Assembly (NCBI RefSeq): GCF_014646295.1
Contig: NZ_BMNE01000003.1
Span: 824,422 to 888,421, forward strand
Reading direction: 5' to 3'
Length of the DNA stretch: 64,000 bases
From: Nocardia rhizosphaerihabitans
GTDB taxonomy: Bacteria; Actinomycetota; Actinomycetes; Mycobacteriales; Mycobacteriaceae
Part shown: piece after piece, positions 42,807 through 51,125 of the stretch
How positions within the stretch are numbered: position 1 is the stretch's first letter
Layout of the letters: every line of letters begins with the position of its first letter
Program-made: the position numbers and the translations under genes
The notes under the pieces: generated by a model
What the model was told of the DNA's origin: nothing
What the model saw: only the letters and a program-made list of their open reading frames with translations
Databases searched by the model: none

Positions 42807-44618
42807 CTAGGGCACGATGCGGAATTTCAGCATCATGTCGTGGTCCTCGTGATCGAGCAGGTGACAGTGCCAGACGTAACCCTGCAGGTCATCGGGGTGA
42901 TGCCCCGCGTGGTCGGCGACGCGGTGCCCACCATGGCCGTCCGCCCCTGCGAGTTCGGTCGCGGACCGACGCGGGAAGGTCGCATCCGGATCGAAGCCGA
43001 GTTCCGCCGCGGTCGGGAACCGGACGATGATGCTGGTGACCGTCCCGCCGTCGACCCGCACGATGTCTTTGCGACCCGCTTCCCATGGCTGCGGCGGCTG
43101 CCTCGGACCGGCCAGGAAGCCGTGCGGCGACGGCGCCCATTTCTGCCCGACCGGCGGCTGCGGATGGGCCAGCTGATAGTCGACCGTCCGCAGTGGCGTC
43201 CGGCCGAGAATGCGAAAAGTGACCAGGTGCAGGTGGATCGGGTGCGGGTCGGGCGTGATGTTGACGATGTCCCACTGCTCGACGGTGCCCTGGCGTGGCA
43301 TTTCGATGTCGGGGCTGGCGAAGGTGAGGTTGTTCAGCGACATGATCGCGGGCGGCACCCGCAACTCGTAGGGCTGACTCACCGTGACGGTGCGAATCAC
43401 CGTCGGCGTCTCGATCGGGGGCAGCAGCGGCGGCCCGAATGTGCCGCCGCGCAACCGCTCCGGCACACCACCGGAGAAGCCCGGCCGATCCTGCACCCGG
43501 AATTGGCAGAACAGCGGCATCGCGACCTCACCGAGGATCGCGGCCTGGAACACCGGCGCCTCGTCGTTGCGCAGTTCGACCGTCTCGCCAGGGTCCAGTT
43601 CGGTGAAATCGACCAGCAGATCCACTCGTTCGCCCGGGGACAACCGCAGCTCGTGCACCGCGACAGGCGCGTCGAGCAGGCCGTGATCGTTGCCGATCAC
43701 CCAGAACCGCATCCGGTTGCCGAAGAACAGATTCCACACACTGAACGACGCGGCGTTCAGCACCCGGAAGCGGTAGAGACCGCGCGCGACCGGCAGATAC
43801 GGCCAGATCTTGCCGTTGACCAGGCCGATGTCGCCGACCGCCCCGCCTTCCCAGCCGCCTTCCGGCACCACTGGTGTCGACCGGACCGATTGACGCCCGT
43901 CGGCGGTGAACAGTTTCTCCTGCAACACCAGGGGAAGCTCGAACTCCCCCGCGGGCAGACCCAGCGGGTTGCCGGGTTCGCCGGTGTCGAATTCGTCTCG
44001 GAGCAGCAGCATTCCGGCCAGCCCGGCGTAGACGTTCACGCGGGTGATGCCCATCGCGTGGTCGTGGTACCAGAGGTGACCGGCATCCTGGGCCAACGGG
44101 AAATCGTGGTCGATGCCGCCGCCCGGGTAGACGAGTTGCTCGGGATGCCCGTCGCTGTCCGGCGGTGTCACACCACCGTGCAGATGCAGCGAGGAGGGTG
44201 GCGCGGCACGGAAACTCTCGGCGACACCGTGCAGGCTCGTGTCCATGTCGGCGGCGAGCGGATGTGTGGTCAGCCGGTTCTCGAAGCGCACCCGCAGCGG
44301 CGACCCCACCGGATGCTCGATCGTCGGCCCCAGATAGCTCATCCCGTTGTAGCCCAGCGCCGGTGATTCCGGCAGGTCACGGTGGAAGCGGTGGGTGGTG
44401 GTCGCGGCGACGAGGTCGAGCCGGTCGCCGCGCACCACGGGAATTCGGGGCATTTCGTCGACGAACGGTTCGACTGCTGGGGAGTGGAACAGCAGTGGAC
44501 TGCGTACCCCGGGCGGTGCGACGGGGGCCGCGGAGGCAGGCGCCTCGATCAGCACCGCGCCGAGCAGACCCGCGCCGGCGGCACGCAGAAACCGGCGGCG
44601 TTCGATCGGATGTTCCAT
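42807..44618 (-). CDS. Tat-exported multicopper oxidase (CotA/bilirubin-oxidase-like)
   Basis: A 603-residue multicopper oxidase. It has a twin-arginine signal (RRRFLRAAGAGLLGAVL) and all four copper motifs: HLHGG at about residues 145-149, WYHDH, HPIHLH and the T1-site HCHLLDHEDHDMM at 584-596. A histidine-rich insert (DGHGGHRVADHAGHHPDD) just before the last motif may bind extra metal. GAAGGG precedes the ATG. It should oxidise phenols, bile pigments or metal ions outside the cell. It lies 82 bases upstream of the DUF2236 gene on the same strand. Confidence 0.92.
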   Translation of the reverse strand: MEHPIERRRFLRAAGAGLLGAVLIEAPASAAPVAPPGVRSPLLFHSPAVEPFVDEMPRIPVVRGDRLDLVAATTTHRFHRDLPESPALGYNGMSYLGPTIEHPVGSPLRVRFENRLTTHPLAADMDTSLHGVAESFRAAPPSSLHLHGGVTPPDSDGHPEQLVYPGGGIDHDFPLAQDAGHLWYHDHAMGITRVNVYAGLAGMLLLRDEFDTGEPGNPLGLPAGEFELPLVLQEKLFTADGRQSVRSTPVVPEGGWEGGAVGDIGLVNGKIWPYLPVARGLYRFRVLNAASFSVWNLFFGNRMRFWVIGNDHGLLDAPVAVHELRLSPGERVDLLVDFTELDPGETVELRNDEAPVFQAAILGEVAMPLFCQFRVQDRPGFSGGVPERLRGGTFGPPLLPPIETPTVIRTVTVSQPYELRVPPAIMSLNNLTFASPDIEMPRQGTVEQWDIVNITPDPHPIHLHLVTFRILGRTPLRTVDYQLAHPQPPVGQKWAPSPHGFLAGPRQPPQPWEAGRKDIVRVDGGTVTSIIVRFPTAAELGFDPDATFPRRSATELAGADGHGGHRVADHAGHHPDDLQGYVWHCHLLDHEDHDMMLKFRIVP

Positions 44619-44661
44619 GGTCGAGCCCTTCCGTGCTGCACCGTTGCATGCACGATGGGCG

Positions 44662-44692
44662 ACCATACCATCGGGTACAGTTGGCAGTACCC
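44662..44692 (-). promoter_or_regulatory. Probable multicopper oxidase promoter with dyads
   Basis: On the minus strand TATGGT (44667-44662) is a good -10, about 40 bases before the ATG. Upstream, GGGTAC (44673-44678) and GTACCC (44687-44692) form a perfect inverted repeat with an 8-base centre; TACC/GGTA (44666-44677) is a shorter nested one. The dyad lies where a regulator would touch the -35 to -10 region. A metal sensor is one possibility. Confidence 0.4.
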
Positions 44693-44977
44693 CCTTGGAT
44701 GTAGCGGTTCCGCGACCGAAGGTGATGGCTACTGTGGAGCCACACTCGCCGAGGCGAAACAGCGGGTGATTCCGTCACGGCCGACCAACGCCGGGCACCT
44801 TCCGCACAGCGGGACTGGAGGAGACCCTGCGTCATCTTCTCGGCCGGACCACGACATCCACCGGTGGCGACTGAATCCCACTTCCGGGCACCCAACTCCC
44901 CGGTGCCGCCGGATCTACAAGCTCGAAGGGCGCAGGAAGGGTGAGTGTCGCGGCGCCGAGCCACCCCTCCACGTTGC
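44693..44977. other. Gap without a recognised gene between multicopper oxidase and litR
   Basis: I find no convincing reading frame with codon pattern or ribosome site here. Short frames on both strands lack family similarity. It may be a long 5' leader if transcription starts at the 44978-44995 repeat and runs leftward. Confidence 0.4.
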
Positions 44978-44995
44978 ATCAATTATGCATCGTTT
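44978..44995. repeat. 18-bp direct repeat, copy 1 (downstream of litR)
   Basis: ATCAATTATGCATCGTTT, identical to 45982-45999 and in the same orientation. Strikingly AT-rich for this DNA. It lies 27 bases past the litR stop. On the minus strand it carries the same CATAAT -10-like hexamer as the litR promoter, here pointing at the multicopper oxidase gene. Confidence 0.85.
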
Positions 44996-45022
44996 ACCGA
45001 CCTGTCGAACCATCGGGGCTAG

Positions 45023-45979
45023 TCAGCTGAGGGCATCGATTGCGGCGGCCAGGCCATCGATTCGCTCCACCGGCTCGGGCAGCATCACCGCGTCCCAGCC
45101 GGGCCCGCCGACGAGCACCCGCGCCCCAGCCGCTACACAGGCCAGCACCGCCGAGGTCAGTGCCGTCGATTCACGCTGGGACCACAGCAGCACGGTAGGC
45201 GCGCTCGCGTGCCGGGCCAGCGCGCCGGACAACGCATCGGCGGGAACGTCGGCGCCCAGCGTGCGCGCCCCGACCCCGGCCTGCGCCAGCGCGGCGCGCG
45301 CAACATCCAGTGGCAGCGAATGCGTTTCGCCGCTGGTGCACGCCAGCAGCACCGGCGCACCACCCGGCGCGGGCGTCACCCGCTGCATGACCGCCGCGAT
45401 CGACCACGACAGGAGGTGCTCGACATCGATACACGACTCGCCTGCACCCTGGCGCGCGACTATGTCGGCAAAGGCGGGGCGGCACAACGCTTCCCAGGTC
45501 TGCACGACACCGTAGGCCCGCACGTGTGCGTCCAGATGAGCGCAGGCGGCGGTGGTGTCCAATCCGAACGCCGCGTCGAGCAGGGCCGCCCGGTCTCCGA
45601 GCACCGGCGCGGGCCCACGCGCCGCCGCGGCCGCGCCCGCCGGACTGGCGCCGCCGCCGATCAGTTCGAGCATGTGCTCGAGCACGGCGATGTCGGCGTC
45701 GGAGTAGAGCCGATGGCGACCCGGGCGATCTTGCGCCGGCCCGATCCCGTAGCGGCGGTTCCAGCTCCGGAGGGTGGCGGTCGGAATGCCGAGGTGTTCG
45801 GCCACCGCGCGCACCGTGTAACCGGCCACGGCAGAGGCGGGAGCAGAACCGACGGGCATCGGTTCATTCCGCCCCGAACACCCCGCCCGGCAGGCCACGG
45901 CCGGGTCCGCGCGCATCGGCGTGGCCGCGCCGGTAGGCCGGTCCAGCGCCGGGGCATCCCGGCGAACCGTCCGATTCAT
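45023..45979 (-). CDS. litR: LitR/CarH-type MerR regulator with B12-binding domain
   Basis: A 318-residue regulator. A MerR helix-turn-helix lies at about residues 53-120 (YTVRAVAEHLGIPTATLRSW, then RRYGIGPAQDRPGRHRLYSD). The C-terminal half has the CarH-like helical bundle (VQTWEALCRPAF, then IDVEHLLSW with a conserved EH pair) and a cobalamin fold (TSGETHSLPLDVARAALAQA), keeping the histidine of the ExH motif. LitR/CarH proteins use adenosylcobalamin as a light sensor and repress target genes in the dark. The ATG at 45979 sits 6 bases after a CATAAT -10, so a leaderless mRNA is likely. It is divergent from a lipocalin gene. Confidence 0.85.
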   Translation of the reverse strand: MNRTVRRDAPALDRPTGAATPMRADPAVACRAGCSGRNEPMPVGSAPASAVAGYTVRAVAEHLGIPTATLRSWNRRYGIGPAQDRPGRHRLYSDADIAVLEHMLELIGGGASPAGAAAAARGPAPVLGDRAALLDAAFGLDTTAACAHLDAHVRAYGVVQTWEALCRPAFADIVARQGAGESCIDVEHLLSWSIAAVMQRVTPAPGGAPVLLACTSGETHSLPLDVARAALAQAGVGARTLGADVPADALSGALARHASAPTVLLWSQRESTALTSAVLACVAAGARVLVGGPGWDAVMLPEPVERIDGLAAAIDALS

Positions 45980-45981
45980 GA

Positions 45982-45999
45982 ATCAATTATGCATCGTTT
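45982..45999. repeat. 18-bp direct repeat, copy 2 (litR-lipocalin promoter region)
   Basis: ATCAATTATGCATCGTTT, same as 44978-44995. It lies in the 61-base gap between litR and the lipocalin gene. It includes the litR -10 (CATAAT, 45991-45986 on the minus strand) and lies just upstream of a plus-strand -10 candidate TAGTCT (46005-46010). This is where LitR would be expected to bind, so it is a candidate LitR operator. Confidence 0.85.
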
Positions 46000-46040
46000 T
46001 CTGATAGTCTGGCAGCACCAACGATCGCGAGGAGCTTCCC

Positions 46041-46634
46041 GTGCGCACTCGACGTAACCCATGGATCGCTGCTTTGTCACTCGCCGCGACCGCGAGCCTC
46101 ACCGGGGCGGGCGCCGCGGCCGCCGCACCACCCGCCCCCGTACCGCGGCTCGATCTGGATCGCTATCTCGGCGAATGGCGACAGCTCGCGGCGATTCCGC
46201 AGGTGTTCAACCTCAACTGCGCCCGCGACACGACCGCCGTCTACACCCTCGACCCCCAGGGCGATATCGGTGTCCACAACCGCTGCCACACCTGGACCGG
46301 CGGCGTCGACGAGATCCGTGGCACCGCCACAGTGAACGACCCGGTGACGAACGCACAACTGCACGTGAGCTTCCCCGGCGTTCCCGGCCAGGACGGGCGT
46401 GAGGGCCCCACCAACTATGTGGTGACCGCGCTCGGCCCTGACTACTCGTGGGCCCTGGTCACCTCCCCGAGCAGGCTGTCCGGTTTCGTGCTCTCGCGCA
46501 CCCCGGCACTGGACGGCACCACCTGGCAGCAGGTCGACGACGCGATCCGGGCAGCGGGCCAGGACCCGTGCGTGTATCTCACCTCGCCGACAACCGGCGG
46601 CCGTGGCGATATACGACCCCTCTGCGCGCGATGA
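46041..46634 (+). CDS. Secreted lipocalin family protein
   Basis: A 197-residue protein with a signal peptide (about residues 1-31, ending ...AAAAP) and a lipocalin fold: LDRYLGEWRQLAAIPQVF carries the GxW motif, and cysteines suggest disulfides. It starts at GTG 46041 with GAGGAG 8 bases upstream. Lipocalins next to LitR and photolyase genes are known in light-induced loci of actinobacteria. Its stop overlaps the photolyase remnant start (ATGA). Confidence 0.85.
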   Translation: MRTRRNPWIAALSLAATASLTGAGAAAAAPPAPVPRLDLDRYLGEWRQLAAIPQVFNLNCARDTTAVYTLDPQGDIGVHNRCHTWTGGVDEIRGTATVNDPVTNAQLHVSFPGVPGQDGREGPTNYVVTALGPDYSWALVTSPSRLSGFVLSRTPALDGTTWQQVDDAIRAAGQDPCVYLTSPTTGGRGDIRPLCAR

Positions 46635-47041
46635 GCGTCGCCATCGCACTGTTCACCCGTGACCTGCGGGTGCACGACAACCCGGTACTCGCGGCAGCGG
46701 CCAGGACAGCCGACCAAGTGGTACCGCTGTTCGTCGTCGACAAGGCACTGGTACCCCCACGCTGCCCGCCGAATCGCGCACACTTCCTCGCGGCGGCACT
46801 GTCCGAGCTGGACGGCGAGCGGCAGTGGGTCGCGGGCACCGGAACCCACACCCACACCCGCCCCAACCGGGTCCTCAATCCCCTGCGCCAGGCCGACCGT
46901 TACGCCCCCGACGGCACCTACGTGCGGCGATGGCTGCCCGAGCCGGCACACCTGCCCGGCGCGCGAATTCATCGTCCCTGGCGCGAGAACGTCGATCCGG
47001 CAACCTATCCCGTGCCGATCATCGATGCTGTCGGGCGGTGA
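46631..47041 (+). pseudogene. phr: Photolyase gene with a large internal deletion
   Basis: A 136-residue frame. Residues 1-62 match the photolyase N-terminus (SVAIALFTRDLRVHDNPVLA, DQVVPLFVVDK, RAHFLAAALSELD). The remainder matches the photolyase C-terminus (RVLNPLRQADRYAPDGTYVR, PGARIHRPW). Photolyases are about 400-480 residues, so about 300 residues of the middle, including most of the FAD-binding domain, are missing while the frame is kept. It cannot be an active photolyase. It overlaps the lipocalin stop, so it marks a former litR-lipocalin-phr light locus. Confidence 0.88.
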
Positions 47042-47159
47042 GGCCGGCAATTCTTTGAGCGCAAACAGGTAGCCATCCGAGCGGCCGGGCCAGCCGAACT
47101 TTGTGGCATCCACACCGTGCGGCATCGTGCCGCACGCCGACGGAAGTGACGGAAAGATC

Positions 47160-47807
47160 ATGCGATATCTGCGCAGAACCCTCGTAGCGGCCATGCTCCT
47201 CGGCTCGACGCTCGGCGTGGCGGCCTGTTCCGACGACGACGCGAGCACCACCACGGCGACCTCCTCCGCACCGATGCCCACAGCACCGAACACCATCGGC
47301 GCGGACGCCGCGTCCGGCCTGGTCGGGCCGGGGTGCGCGGAATACGCCGCCCAGGTTCCGAGCGGTCCCGGCTCGATCAGCGGGATGGCTCAGGATCCGG
47401 TGGCGGTCGCCGCGTCCAACAATCCGATGCTCACCACCCTCGTGTCGGCGGTCTCGGGCGAGCTCAACCCCGACGTCAACCTGGTCGGCACCCTCAACGA
47501 CGGCCAGTTCACCGTGTTCGCGCCCGTCGACTCGGCCTTCGCGAAGATCGATCCGGCGACCGTCGAGACGTTGAAGACCGACTCGGCCGCCCTCACCGCG
47601 ATCCTCACCTACCACGTGGTGCCCGGCCAGATCGCGCCATCGAGCATCGCAGGCACCCACCAGACCGTGGAGGGCGCCGATGTCACGGTCACCGGGTCCG
47701 GTGACGCGCTGAAGGTCGGCGACGCGAACGTGGTCTGCGGCGGTGTCCGCACCGCGAACGCCGCCGTGTACATGATCGACAGCGTGCTCATGCCGCCCGC
47801 GGCGTGA
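47160..47807 (+). CDS. Fasciclin-domain lipoprotein (MPT70/MPT83-like)
   Basis: A 215-residue exported protein. A lipobox ending GVAAC at residue 21 implies lipid anchoring. The fasciclin domain at about residues 85-213 shows [20 protein letters not shown] and YHVVPGQI. In mycobacteria such proteins are adhesins or antigens and some are SigK-dependent. GGAAAG precedes the ATG at 47160; the upstream in-frame ATG at 47103 is less likely because it would bury the signal peptide. Confidence 0.9.
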   Translation: MRYLRRTLVAAMLLGSTLGVAACSDDDASTTTATSSAPMPTAPNTIGADAASGLVGPGCAEYAAQVPSGPGSISGMAQDPVAVAASNNPMLTTLVSAVSGELNPDVNLVGTLNDGQFTVFAPVDSAFAKIDPATVETLKTDSAALTAILTYHVVPGQIAPSSIAGTHQTVEGADVTVTGSGDALKVGDANVVCGGVRTANAAVYMIDSVLMPPAA

Positions 47808-47970
47808 TGTCGACGATGGTCGCGCCGCCGCGGACCGTAGAGTCGGGCGAGAATTGTCCCGGCGGCGCCCATCCGGACCCGCGGGCTGTCCGAAATCCCT
47901 CGACGGGGCAACCGACAGGCACTCCCGCGTCGTGACGGTCCGTTGACCGGCGGTGTCAGCTCGCGCCGGC

Positions 47971-48744
47971 TCAGCGGATCTGTGGCTTGCGGGCCTCGAT
48001 GAGAAAGCGCGCCGAGTGGGCGATGAACGGGCCGTCGGCGACGATCTGGTCGTGGAGTTCACGGAGACGATCGTGATAAGCCGCGACGGAGAAGCCGGGA
48101 ACGATCCAGATGACCTTGCGCAGGAAGTAGATCACCGCGCCGATGTCGCGGAACTCCATGCGCAGTCGCTCCGCTCGCAGGTCGACAACCTCGAGACCTG
48201 CGGCTTCGGCGTCCGCGCGGGCGGTGTCGGGGTGACGGCGGCTGCGCACCGCCTGCGGTTGCGGGCCGAGGAAGTACTCGCAGAGTTCGAACACACTCGC
48301 CGGGCCGACGTGCTGGGCGAGATAGGTGCCTCCCGGTTCGAGCACGCGGGCGATCTCGGTCCACTGCACCGCGACCGGGTGGCGGCTGATCACCAGGTCG
48401 AAGGCCGCATCGGCGAACGGGAGTGGCGGTTCGTCGTCGTCGACCACGACAACGACACCGCGCGGCCGCAGCAGTGCCGTCGCCTTGGCGACATTCGGCG
48501 GCCATGCCTCGGTCGCCGCGGTGACCGCAGGCAGCCGCGCGACGCCTGCCAGCACTTCACCGCCACCGGTCTGGATGTCCAGCGCCGCTTCGGCGACGGC
48601 GAGGCGCTCCCCGATCAGCCGCTGATAGCCCCACGACGGCCGTTCCTCGGTCGCCCGCCCGTTCAGCCAGGAGAACTCCCAGCCGTCGACCGACGCCGCG
48701 GCAGCCTCTGCCACCAGCTCGTCGAAACTCCGTTGTCCAGCCAC
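47971..48744 (-). CDS. SAM-dependent methyltransferase
   Basis: A 257-residue class I methyltransferase. ALDIQTGGGEVLAGV is motif I and LPFADAAFDLVISRHP the post-II region, followed by EIARVLEPGGTYLAQHVG. The target is unknown. It is convergent with the fasciclin gene. Confidence 0.85.
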   Translation of the reverse strand: MAGQRSFDELVAEAAAASVDGWEFSWLNGRATEERPSWGYQRLIGERLAVAEAALDIQTGGGEVLAGVARLPAVTAATEAWPPNVAKATALLRPRGVVVVVDDDEPPLPFADAAFDLVISRHPVAVQWTEIARVLEPGGTYLAQHVGPASVFELCEYFLGPQPQAVRSRRHPDTARADAEAAGLEVVDLRAERLRMEFRDIGAVIYFLRKVIWIVPGFSVAAYHDRLRELHDQIVADGPFIAHSARFLIEARKPQIR

Positions 48745-48967
48745 CGGGCTACGATCTCACGCGTCCAGGTCGATGGCGACGGTTCGCCCGGTGGGCGTCC
48801 TGGTCCGCGTCGTCCATACCCTCCATGATGCGCTCGACGCCGACTGGGTTCCGGCAACGTTTTCGCGGCAAACCTGAGTAGTTCAAGTGTTGGTCATTCC
48901 GGGACCGGACTCCGGCGGTACGGTTCTCGGCTCCGATGTCGTTATCCAGTAAGAGGAGCTCGAGCAG

Positions 48968-50173
48968 ATGGATGGCCGGCACGAGGGCATCAGCCGACGC
49001 AGTGCGCTGTTCGCGGCCGGAGCCGCGATCGCGTACTCCGCGCTGGAACAGCCGGGGCGGGCGGGTGCCATCACGCGGGCGTTGTCCACCGGCCCCACGG
49101 ACTCCGGGCAGCGGGCGGACCTGGCCGAACAGGCGATCGTAAAGCGGCATGTGCGCCCGCTCTGGGGGCTGTCACAGCGGAAGCTGGGCGCGCTCGTGTG
49201 GCCGGCGTCGGCGGCGGAACAGTCGTTCGTACGCTGGTGCTACTGGTGGCAGGCTCAGCTGCTCGACTGTGCGGTCGATGCCGCGTGCCGCGCCCGCACT
49301 CCCGAACGCATCGACCGGGTCGTCGCGATCGCCCGCGGTATCCGAACCCGCAATATCACGGGCTGGACCAACCGGTACTACGACGACATGGCGTGGCTGG
49401 CGCTGGCGCTCGACCGTGCCGACCGGCTGCTCGACATCCGGTTCGGCGACGCCGTCGAGGAACTGCGGGCGGAGTTGATCGACGGCTGGAACCCGGCCGT
49501 CGGCGCGGTGCCGTGGCGTTTCGGCGACGACTACTACAACACCCCCTCGATCGGCCCGACCGGTATCGCGTGGGCTCGGCTCGGCGAGGTTTCCCGCGCC
49601 GGGGACCTCGCCGAGTTCCTGCACACCCGTCTGCGCGATGCGCACAGCGGCTTGATTCTCGACGGTGTCCACGAGCCCGGCGGCAGGGTGAACCGGACCG
49701 TGCACACCTACTGTCAGGGCGTGACCATCGGGCTGGAAGCCGAATTGGCGCTGCGCACAGGCGAATCGAGCCACCGCGACCGGGCGACCGCGCTCGTCGC
49801 CGCGGTCGCGGACGAGCTCACCGACGCCGGGGTGATCACAGCGACCGCCGGGGGCGATTCCGGGCTGTTCATGGGTATCCTCGCGCGGTATCTCGCCGAA
49901 GCCGCACTGTCACTGGGCGACACCACCGCCGCGGACATCGTGCACGCGTCCGCGCGGGCAGCCTGGGAACACCGCGCCGAGGTGGACGGGCTACCGCTGT
50001 TCGGTACCGACTGGACCCGTGCTGTCACGGTCCGGGAGTATCCGGGCACCTTTCTCCAGCTCGCGGACTCGTCCGCCGAGTCGTCGGTGAACCTGAGCCG
50101 CGATCTCTCGGTGCAGTTGAGCGGGTGGATGCTGCTCGAAGCGGACCACCAGCTCACCGCAGCGGGACGGTGA
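48968..50173 (+). CDS. Glycoside hydrolase family 76 (alpha-1,6-mannanase-like)
   Basis: A 401-residue protein with an N-terminal twin-arginine signal (SRRSALFAAGAAIAYSAL) and an (alpha/alpha)6 barrel. The paired aspartates in YYDDMAWLALAL (D139, D140) are the GH76 catalytic motif. GH76 enzymes cut alpha-1,6-mannan, the backbone of mycobacterial lipomannan and fungal mannan. It probably acts outside the cell on its own envelope glycans or on fungal wall. AAGAGGAG lies upstream of the ATG at 48968. Confidence 0.88.
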   Translation: MDGRHEGISRRSALFAAGAAIAYSALEQPGRAGAITRALSTGPTDSGQRADLAEQAIVKRHVRPLWGLSQRKLGALVWPASAAEQSFVRWCYWWQAQLLDCAVDAACRARTPERIDRVVAIARGIRTRNITGWTNRYYDDMAWLALALDRADRLLDIRFGDAVEELRAELIDGWNPAVGAVPWRFGDDYYNTPSIGPTGIAWARLGEVSRAGDLAEFLHTRLRDAHSGLILDGVHEPGGRVNRTVHTYCQGVTIGLEAELALRTGESSHRDRATALVAAVADELTDAGVITATAGGDSGLFMGILARYLAEAALSLGDTTAADIVHASARAAWEHRAEVDGLPLFGTDWTRAVTVREYPGTFLQLADSSAESSVNLSRDLSVQLSGWMLLEADHQLTAAGR

Positions 50174-50188
50174 GCGCGCGGCTATCTG

Positions 50189-50584
50189 TCAGATCCCCGC
50201 TCGGCTCGCTGTCGGGCGCAGCCGCAGCACGATCAGGCCGATCAGCAACAGCACGGCCAGCGAGTCGAACATGGTGCTGAACAGCGGGGCGTCCGGTCGG
50301 GTGGTCGAATCCGACAGCGTCAGTACCAGATTCGTCGTCTTGGTGGTGATCGCGGCCAGCGCCACCGGCACCTGAACCGCCGGGACGAACGCCGCCCAGA
50401 CCAGCGCGGCTCCCAAGACCAGTTGCATCACGCCGCGGTGCCGCAGCAGGGCCTCCTCCATCGGGGCCAGTTGAGTCAGTCCGTAGTACTCCAGGGCGGC
50501 CGGCGTGACAAGTGCCAGCACCGGCGTCATGGTGATCAGGCCAAGGACAACGAGGGTGACCTTGGCGACTCTGGCATCGGGCAC
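50189..50584 (-). CDS. Four-helix membrane protein, divergent from MarR
   Basis: A 131-residue integral membrane protein with about four hydrophobic helices (KVTLVVLGLITMTPVLALV at the start). I chose GTG 50584 because TGGAG lies 6 bases upstream; a TTG at 50596 is an alternative. No family assigned. It shares a regulatory gap with a MarR gene, so it is a likely target of that regulator. Confidence 0.7.
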   Translation of the reverse strand: MPDARVAKVTLVVLGLITMTPVLALVTPAALEYYGLTQLAPMEEALLRHRGVMQLVLGAALVWAAFVPAVQVPVALAAITTKTTNLVLTLSDSTTRPDAPLFSTMFDSLAVLLLIGLIVLRLRPTASRAGI

Positions 50585-50599
50585 AACGAGCTCCAATCA

Positions 50600-50620
50600 T
50601 CAGCAGCGCTGACGATCAGC
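50600..50620. promoter_or_regulatory. Overlapping MarR-type operator dyads
   Basis: Three half-sites lie in a row: TCAGC (50600-50604), GCTGA (50608-50612) and TCAGC (50616-50620), each pair separated by 3 bases, so two perfect dyads share the middle arm. They sit between the membrane protein and MarR genes and could control both. Confidence 0.55.
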
Positions 50621-50641
50621 GTACGTGACTAAGATGGGCTG

Positions 50642-51103
50642 ATGCGAGAGACGACGGCAGTGGAACAGATCACCCGGGCGCCGATCTTCATGCTGTTCCG
50701 GGTCGGCGATGCGGCCCGCGACGCCGTGGAGCAGTCGCTGGACCGTTACGGCCTGCGCGGCAAGGACTTTCGTGTGCTGTCCTACGCCGGCACGGGCGTG
50801 TTCTCCCAGCAGGATCTGTCCCGGGTCACCGGCCTCGACCGCACGACCATGGTCGCTGTGATCGACCGCTTGGAGCGCACGGGCATGGCAGCCCGCGAGC
50901 GTGGCGACGACCGGCGCACCCACGTCGTGGTACCGACCCCGAAGGGTCTCCGCACACTGAAAGAGGCGTTCGCCGAACTGGAACAGGTCCAGGACGAGTT
51001 CCTCGCGGCCTTGAGCCCGACCGGCAAACGCGCCATGGAAACGGCCCTGACCCGACTGTTCACCGCGCACGACCCCTCGTGCCGTCCCCGAGACGAAACC
51101 TGA
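50642..51103 (+). CDS. MarR family regulator
   Basis: A 153-residue MarR protein. The winged helix is at about residues 50-95 (FSQQDLSRVTGLDRTTMVAVIDRL, then GDDRRTHVVV for the wing). It starts with ATG 50642 and is divergent from the membrane protein gene. Overlapping dyads in the gap suggest self- and neighbour-regulation. Confidence 0.88.
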   Translation: MRETTAVEQITRAPIFMLFRVGDAARDAVEQSLDRYGLRGKDFRVLSYAGTGVFSQQDLSRVTGLDRTTMVAVIDRLERTGMAARERGDDRRTHVVVPTPKGLRTLKEAFAELEQVQDEFLAALSPTGKRAMETALTRLFTAHDPSCRPRDET

Positions 51104-51125
51104 TGAGCCGGGGTAGCCGCGGCAA

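Noticed and set aside
44693-44977. Small gene between multicopper oxidase and litR
   Set aside because: Short frames on both strands lack ribosome sites and any family pattern.
44978-45999. Insertion-sequence target duplication around litR
   Set aside because: No transposase or terminal inverted repeats are present and 18 bases is long for a target duplication. A regulatory-site explanation is preferred, though an insertion is not excluded.
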